Positions 58,224 through 64,000 of a stretch of DNA of 64,000 nucleotides are shown here, in pieces. The first letter of the stretch is position 1, and each line of letters opens with the position of its first letter. Made by a program: the position numbers and the translations under genes. This stretch comes from Sesamum alatum (taxonomy: Eukaryota > Streptophyta > Magnoliopsida > Lamiales > Pedaliaceae), in NCBI GenBank assembly GCA_034509735.1, contig JACGWO010000002.1, positions 28,443,636-28,507,635 of the forward strand, written 5' to 3'. The notes below the pieces were generated by a model, which made no database searches, had not been told where the DNA came from, and worked only from the letters and a program-made list of their open reading frames with translations.

Positions 58224-60453
58224 TGTTGGAATAGGTGACCAGAAAGCCAATAGGTTTGGCAATTTGTAACCTATCCGACAACTTGATGTGAATGTAATAT
58301 TATTATGTGATGAATAAGATGAGTGTTCGTCACCAATGGTACCTTCTTTGTTGCGCTCATCTTACATTTGTTAAAATGGTATTTAACTTATATCGCAACA
58401 AAGCCCACAGACCATGGATAACAACTCGTCCAGTTGGGCCACGCATTGGATGGTGGTCATGAAACCAACTGATTAAGAGTTGGGTCTGAAACGTTCCAAG
58501 TCGAGGACCTCGAGACAGGGCATCGAGAGTCCTATTGAGACTTGCGTCAAGAGTCGTGTTCATTGGATGAGTGCCGTGTTTCATCGGCGACAGGCGTGGG
58601 ACGCCTACACGATCTTGATGGGTTGGTCGACTGGGGTCGAGCCGACTGGACTGACTCGCGGGGATCATCATATGGAAGCCTTGGAGGCTTGGTCGGTATG
58701 ATTGGTTTTCCCCGGTTCCGATAGTACGGGAGTAATCCTCAGACTTGAGGGATCATGGCAGTCGCGTGCACAGGACGGTTGTATCTTGGATCTGGCGAGA
58801 GCTAATCATTCTGTAAGATGATTATCATAAGCCTTGTCCAGTGCAGTCAGAATGTGTAGCGAGGACGGTGGATCCCAAGAAGAGGATCCGTCCCCTGTCA
58901 GTATGTGACAGAGGTATCTCCTATGCACTCGGAGACACGTTCATGCTGTTTGAAGTTGTGGCCACAGTGGTTGGTCGAACAGGGAATGGTTTCCTGTGTC
59001 GACGCAATGAAGCATACGTGGTCTCGAGTATTAAGCATAGATGCCTAGTCAAGGATGGGAACCGACGCCCAATTCCATACCCTAGACTAAGGCCGGGAGA
59101 CGGTAGACGGAAAGGATCGTACCCGTACGGAATCGGCGCCTAAATGTTCACGCTAATTCAACTAGTCTCTAGTGCCATGGACCGTTGCTAGACGGCCACC
59201 CATGGTAACGGGCCCTTGTGGGACACGGGCCCAAGTCTAGCTGAGGGTGAACCTAAAGGGTCACACACAAATCACCGAGGAGGTTGAGAGATCGACTTGG
59301 AGTCAATCTCGAAGGATAAAATAAGTAATTGGATTACTTAAGGGAAAGTCCATTGGATGGACGGGCCGATATTGTATCGGGCTTTCATTTAATCGGTAAA
59401 TTGGATTTTTGATTAAATATGGAAAGTTGAGATGTTGAGACGTTGGATCTTTTAATTGGATTAAAAGATCAACGGGAATAATTTGAGTGGACATTAAATT
59501 GGATTTAATATTGGGATCGTCGTAATTGGATTACGATAAAACTCGGTCCGTTAAATTATACCCGAGAGGAGAAATAATTCCTAATTTGGAATAGGAAGAA
59601 GTTGGACTTCTTCCCTTAATTAAATATGGCCGACATGCTCCCTTGAAGGAAGCAAAATCAGCCATGTTTCATGCTAGGTGGTATGTTGACTTGTCTCTTT
59701 TGGAAAGAGACAAATCAACTCCAATCAAGCTCTTCCCTTTTGGTATGATTTGATCATACCATAAATTTTGGTAGGCTTGATTGAAGAATTGATGGTGATT
59801 GATTGGAATGAATCTAGACATCCTTGGATGAACCTAGACACATTCCAATAATCACATTAATTATGTATATATATTAGAATATACAACACCTAGCATAAGT
59901 GATTCATTATTCATCTTTTTCTAGGAAAAAGAGAAGACAAAAATCCTCTCCTCTCTCTCAATTTTCGTGCTCCCTCCCTCTCTTACACTTGTGTTCTTCA
60001 CTTGATTTTGAATCAAGAAGAAGAACAAAGTAAGTTTAAGAGAACACTAATTCATAGTGTTCTTCTCTTAAACCGATTCCTTCCTAAACCCGTTCTTTTC
60101 TAGCAAGAAGAACGTGTGTTTCTTCCGGTGTGGTGTGGATCACCTTTGGAGAATCCATACGTTTGGATTTCGTGAGCATTCCGGAGAAGGAACAACGCTA
60201 GTAGCAGGGAGCATACGCTAAACAATCAAAGGTAACGGTTTATTACGCTTTGATTGATTCCCTTTATATATCTATGCCTTATGTGTTTAAATATATGTTT
60301 TAATATTTACACATCCTACATCGAACGCCCGGTTGAGCACCCAAGGGTACACCCCTTGGGATTCGCGTATTTTGAATTTCATTTAAATTTACGCACATTT
60401 CTCGGCTTTCTCGCTTCCGCTCGCGCTCCCGGGCGGATCCGCTTGTCCTTCCA
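58224..60453 (+). mobile_element. Copia family B LTR11, 5' LTR (2,230 bp)
   Basis: TGTTGGAATAGGTGACC to GCTTGTCCTTCCA, followed at once by GTGGTATCAGAGCCC. A TATATATA stretch near 59867 is the likely promoter. A strong inverted repeat lies near 59690-59715 (TTGACTTGTCTCTTTT / AAAGAGACAAATCAA). Confidence 0.92.
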
Positions 60454-60454
60454 G

Positions 60455-60467
60455 TGGTATCAGAGCC
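60455..60467 (+). other. Intact tRNA-Met primer-binding site
   Basis: TGGTATCAGAGCC, one base after the LTR end; the best-preserved PBS in the window. Confidence 0.92.
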
Positions 60468-62287
60468 CGGATCGATGTAAGGGGCATAGATATATGTGTT
60501 TGGCATGATCTACTTGCTTTTAAATGGCTTTATTGGCATGTTAGATTACATAAATATGTGAATAATATGATGATTCAATTGTTTGGATTTAATGGACTTT
60601 TGGCATGCTTAATTTTGTTAGATTGGATCTAAAATTGCATGCTTATTTTCAGAATAATATTAATTTTATTGTGCTGAAACAGTTTTGAAAAACAAAAAAA
60701 AAAAAAAAAAAAAAAAATTGGTCGGGCCGGCAGTGGCCGCGCGCAGGCGGGCGCCTGCGCGCGCGCGCGCGCTGTGCGCAGCCGGCCGCTGCTGGCCGAG
60801 GGCCAGCGCGCGCGCGCGCGCGCTGCCCTTTGCGCGCGGGAGGCTGGCCAGCACAACGGCTGGGCCGTTTTGTGCCGTTTTTCGACTTTTTCTGGAAAAT
60901 TCGATTTTCTGTATTTTCTGCACAATATTCTGAAAATATATTAATTTTGCATTTTTGATTTTGGGATAATTGGATTATTCCTTGAATTAAATTTGCTTAA
61001 TTAATTTGGGATTAATACATGCATTGGATGCATTGTGTAAAATGTCCATTAAATTTAAAATTTGAATTTTGCATATTATTTATATATTTATGCTTTTGTG
61101 ATGTTGGACATCACTTGGATATTTGGAATATCCATTGGTTATTTATGAATGATTATTTGGAAATAATTATGTTATGTGAGTTGATGGAATCAACATGGGA
61201 TGATCACAAAGCCCTAGACCTTGTGTATGGATGAATGAATGTTTATTTATTTTCTGTTGGGTGGGGCCTGCGTGCCTCTTGTTCTTGGGACTATCATCTC
61301 CCGTATTTTCAGCCTCATGATGTTAAGGCTTGTTTTCTTTATTACCGATGTATTACTTTCAGTTGTAATGAGAGTAGATAGGATTGGTGAGGTTTCAATT
61401 TTAACAAGCAATTGGAGTCGGAGACCCCAAGGAGGAGCATCAAGGCGTGAAACAAGAGCACTACAAGGCCCATTGGAATGACAATGGGTATATTACTATT
61501 GTAATAATTTAGGACCACCCTAGACAGACCATAGACTCACTGCGGGCTCAGTGGGTCGCATAGGTTGGGCTTGTGATCATCCTAACAGGGGTATGCTATG
61601 TTTTCTGCATGCGGCGTATTTATTTATCGCTTTAAATATTGGATATTTATGCATGCTAAAACACAATAATGTGATGAGGTCTCGGTCATACACAAACTCT
61701 CATTTGGTTGGACCAAATTAAATATTAGGCCCAGAACGGACTTGGATCAAAATGGTATTTTGGTCTGTCCGAGCCTTCCATCCACAGCAATGTGGTGAGG
61801 AAGCTACCACTACCCAAGTGTGGTCTCACGAGTCGTGGCACACTTGGACTAGGGGAAAGCTGCACTGTTGTTGTGAACAAAAAGACAGCGCTCGCTGTTT
61901 CCCTGTCTCACGAGTCGTGGGGGGCGACAGTTTGAAGCATGATTTGGTTGATGGGTCGGGCCCAACACTGAGTAACATGGTTCGCTTGGAGTCCTCGGGA
62001 CCATGTGAATAGGTGAGGCAAAATATCTTGGGAATCTCATTGGATGAGAATGATATTGGATATCTCCCACAAGGTCTTCTTCATGTGAATCGTAAAAGCG
62101 GGGCATGGAGATTACGCTTGTGGATCCCAAGCCCACTAGGAAATGGTTTCCCGAAACTCCGCTTGAGAGTGGCGGACTTTCGTATAAATAGTGGGAGGGT
62201 TAAAGACTAAAAGACCAAGTCTTCAACTTGAACAATAATGTTACCATCATCTGCTAATTTCTGCTTTACATTTTCATTAATGTAGAT
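60468..62287 (+). other. Copia leader (1.8 kb) with A24 tract and GC-rich block
   Basis: Non-coding. An A24 run (60694-60717) is followed by a GC/CG-repeat-rich block (60720-60846). Later come conserved motifs shared with the fragment at 20530: CAGTGGGTCGCATAGG and GTCTCACGAGTCGTGG (twice). Short ORFs are not conserved between copies. Confidence 0.8.
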
Positions 62288-63544
62288 ATGTCTAAGAACC
62301 CGTTAACCATGATTCTTGAGACTAACAAATTCAACGGAACGAACTACTCGGACTGGCTGAGAAACCTGAGGATTGTCCTCGGTTTCGAGAACCAAGGCTA
62401 CGTCTTGGACGAGCCGCCACTGAGCAACTTACCGGAGGGGTCCACGCCTGAAGAACGTTTGACGTTCGAGAAATGGCATGAGGACAACCGGAAAGTACGC
62501 AGTATCATACTGGCTTCAATGTCTAACGACATCCAGAAGCAGTATGAGAGGCTGGACAACGTCTCCGCCATAATGCTCCGCATGAACGAGGTTTATGCGG
62601 TTCCGGATAGGCATATTAGATATGCCGCCACAAAAGCATTCTTTGGCACCAAGCTCGCTGAACGAGCGTCTGTACAGAGTCATGGGGTCAAGATGCTCTC
62701 CCTAGTGGAGAAACTCGAGGACCTTAAAGCTGGGCTTAACAATGACATGTACATTGACGTGATCCTCCAGTCGCTCCCTCCATCCTATGACCCGTTTGTT
62801 GTAAACTACAACATGAACGGACTTGAGAAGTCTATTCATGAGTTGATCAACATGCTGGTCCAATACGAGGCAACGACCCACAAGTCGGCGCCGGCGGTAT
62901 TGATAGGAGAGGCTTCGACCTCCAAGGTGAATGGCAAGAGGGCCGGACGCTGGAAGAGAAAGAAGGGCAAAGGGAAGACGGTTGCGGCCCCTGCTCACGC
63001 TCCAGGCGTCCCTGTTGCTCCGGTTCGACCGAGCAAAGGGAAAGGAAAGGCCCGTGGTTCTCAGCGGTCCAAGGCAAATGATGTCTGCATGCATTGCCAA
63101 GGGAAAGGGCATTGGAAGAGGGAGTGCCCACAACTCCTCTCCAACCCAGGTGTGTTTGTGGTTGAAGTTAATATGATTACTAATTCTGCTTCATGGGTAT
63201 TGGATACCGGGTGTGGTGCTCACATCTGCAATGATTTGCAGGCACTGCAAAGAAGCAGAAGGCTAACCAAGGATGAGATGATCCTAAGGCTAGGCGATGG
63301 CAAAGCCGTTGCTGCGGAGGCCGTAGGATCACTAGAGTTAGCCATTAGTAGTCATGTTAGGATTGTACTGAACGACTGTTTCTATGTACCTAGCATGATT
63401 AAAAGCATTGTTTCCATCCCGGTCCTTGATAAGGAGGGATATGAATTTACCATCAATAAAAACGGTTTTTTTCATTATCAAAGATGGTATTTCTCATTTG
63501 CTTGGTACATTGGTCAACGGTCTGTACATACTTCAACAGTCTAA
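62288..63544 (+). CDS. Copia Gag and protease (frame ends early by one extra T)
   Basis: A 418-codon frame from ATG 62288. Gag N-terminus NKFNGTNYSDWLRNLRIVL, middle UBN2-type region (residues about 60-200), basic linker, zinc knuckle CMHCQGKGHWKREC (63086-63127, pattern CX2CX4HX4C), then protease SWVLDTGCGAHICNDLQ (Asp at 63203-63205). Gag forms the particle and the protease cuts Gag-Pol. At a T7 run (63466-63472) the frame leaves the family sequence; one T fewer keeps the polyprotein frame, so the last 25 or so residues are frameshifted. This start is chosen because it follows the leader and begins the conserved Gag block. Confidence 0.9.
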   Translation: MSKNPLTMILETNKFNGTNYSDWLRNLRIVLGFENQGYVLDEPPLSNLPEGSTPEERLTFEKWHEDNRKVRSIILASMSNDIQKQYERLDNVSAIMLRMNEVYAVPDRHIRYAATKAFFGTKLAERASVQSHGVKMLSLVEKLEDLKAGLNNDMYIDVILQSLPPSYDPFVVNYNMNGLEKSIHELINMLVQYEATTHKSAPAVLIGEASTSKVNGKRAGRWKRKKGKGKTVAAPAHAPGVPVAPVRPSKGKGKARGSQRSKANDVCMHCQGKGHWKRECPQLLSNPGVFVVEVNMITNSASWVLDTGCGAHICNDLQALQRSRRLTKDEMILRLGDGKAVAAEAVGSLELAISSHVRIVLNDCFYVPSMIKSIVSIPVLDKEGYEFTINKNGFFHYQRWYFSFAWYIGQRSVHTSTV

Positions 63545-64000
63545 TTGGATTATGACTGCAGAACACAAACGAAAACGTGATGATCATAATAACGCACAGA
63601 TATGGCATGCGAGGTTAGGTCATATCTCTAAAGATAGGATAAAAAGGTTGGTGGACTCAAAGAGTCTAGAAATAGACGATTTGGACAACCTACCGACCTG
63701 CGAATCCTGTCTAAAGGGAAAGATGACCAAGAAACCCTTTGTTGGACAAAGTACGCTAGCCAGTGGTCTGTTGGATTTGATCCATACAGATGTCTGTGGT
63801 CCACTAAATACTCAGGCTAGAGGTGGGTACTCGTACTTCATAACCTTTACCGATGATCACTCACGGTATGGTTATGTTTACCTGATGAGGTACAAGTCTG
63901 AAGCCTTTGGAAGGTTTAAGGAATACAGACTTGAAGTAGAGAACCAAACCGGTCGAAAGATCAAAGCCCTTCGGTCGGACCGAGGTGGAGAGTATTTGAG
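63467..64000 (+). CDS. Copia pre-integrase and integrase start (partial, other frame)
   Basis: Beyond the T7 run the polyprotein continues without stop to the window end. It has a KDGISHLLGTL region, the HHCC zinc region (WHARLGHIS, then CESC) and the integrase core with IHTDVCGP (first Asp) and RSDRGGEY (second Asp, near 63980). The Cys ligands lost in the minus-strand copy (CESF) are intact here. RT and RNase H are outside the window. Confidence 0.88.

Larger units (their letters stand above)
58224..64000 (+). mobile_element. Copia family B element, young, 5' part (continues past window)
   Basis: 5' LTR (58224-60453), PBS (60455), long leader, gag, protease and the beginning of integrase are all collinear. 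The upstream flank is Gypsy integrase. The 3' LTR and any target duplication (left flank CCAGC) lie beyond the window. Only one frame break is seen in 1.7 kb of coding sequence. Confidence 0.9.

Noticed and set aside
60455..60467. tRNA-Met-like matches as tRNA genes (also 5097, 11367, 12261)
   Set aside because: Only the 3'-end complement is present next to an LTR or viral start; there is no cloverleaf.

Overview
This window is plant nuclear DNA, almost certainly from a eudicot, and consists almost entirely of nested transposable elements plus one endogenous plant pararetrovirus. The grounds are Ty1/Copia and Ty3/Gypsy retroelements with plant-type domains, tRNA-Met primer-binding sites (TGGTATCAGAGCC), a plant CACTA (En/Spm) transposon with GT-AG introns, an L1-type LINE, and an endogenous Caulimoviridae genome. 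I found no convincing host gene, tRNA or rRNA gene, or CRISPR array. The species cannot be told from the sequence.

Layout. 1-7,052: a mirror-image arrangement of Copia family A sequence (LTRs about 2.0 kb): RNase H fragment, 5' LTR, PBS and leader on +, meeting leader, PBS and 5' LTR on -. A solo LTR with target duplication ATCAG sits exactly inside the primer-binding site of the left copy. 7,053-20,529: a decayed minus-strand Copia (pol, mostly deleted gag, leader, 5' LTR) whose 5' LTR is split by a pararetrovirus of about 7.4 kb (11,947-19,327). The virus reads PBS, coat protein, movement protein, protease, RT, RNase H, TAV-like ORF, then a 35S-like promoter and poly(A) signals. 20,530-24,478: truncated Copia leader and LTR pieces of two families. 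24,479-33,330: an L1 LINE interrupted by a solo Copia LTR (duplication CGAAC), which itself holds a solo Copia LTR (GCACT) and a solo Gypsy-like LTR (TCCAA), plus a 285-bp CACTA-type MITE. 33,331-35,627: AT-rich DNA with minisatellites and long AAT arrays.

35,631-47,172: an 11.5-kb CACTA transposon with both termini, a 3-bp duplication (AAT), a broken TNP2 transposase gene, a Transposase_24-type second gene, many GGAACGGTC-type subterminal repeats, and a Copia LTR inserted in TNP2. 47,176-50,607: AT-rich DNA with MITE-like elements, partly homologous to 33.9-35.6 kb. 50,608-58,223: a minus-strand Ty3/Gypsy element of Tat type, with 3' LTR, polypurine tract, an antisense 'putative gypsy type transposon' ORF on + that has its own TATA box, and integrase on -. 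Its antisense ORF holds a solo Copia LTR (CATGG). 58,224-64,000: the 5' LTR, PBS, leader, gag, protease and start of integrase of a young family B Copia that runs out of the window. Its only visible lesion is one extra T in a T7 run.

Functionally these are layers of insertion, solo-LTR formation and deletion rather than cooperating genes. The most informative points are the virus lodged in a retrotransposon LTR, the exact target duplications that order the insertions, the W-box clusters in the family A LTRs, and the conserved GC-rich block in the Copia leaders.
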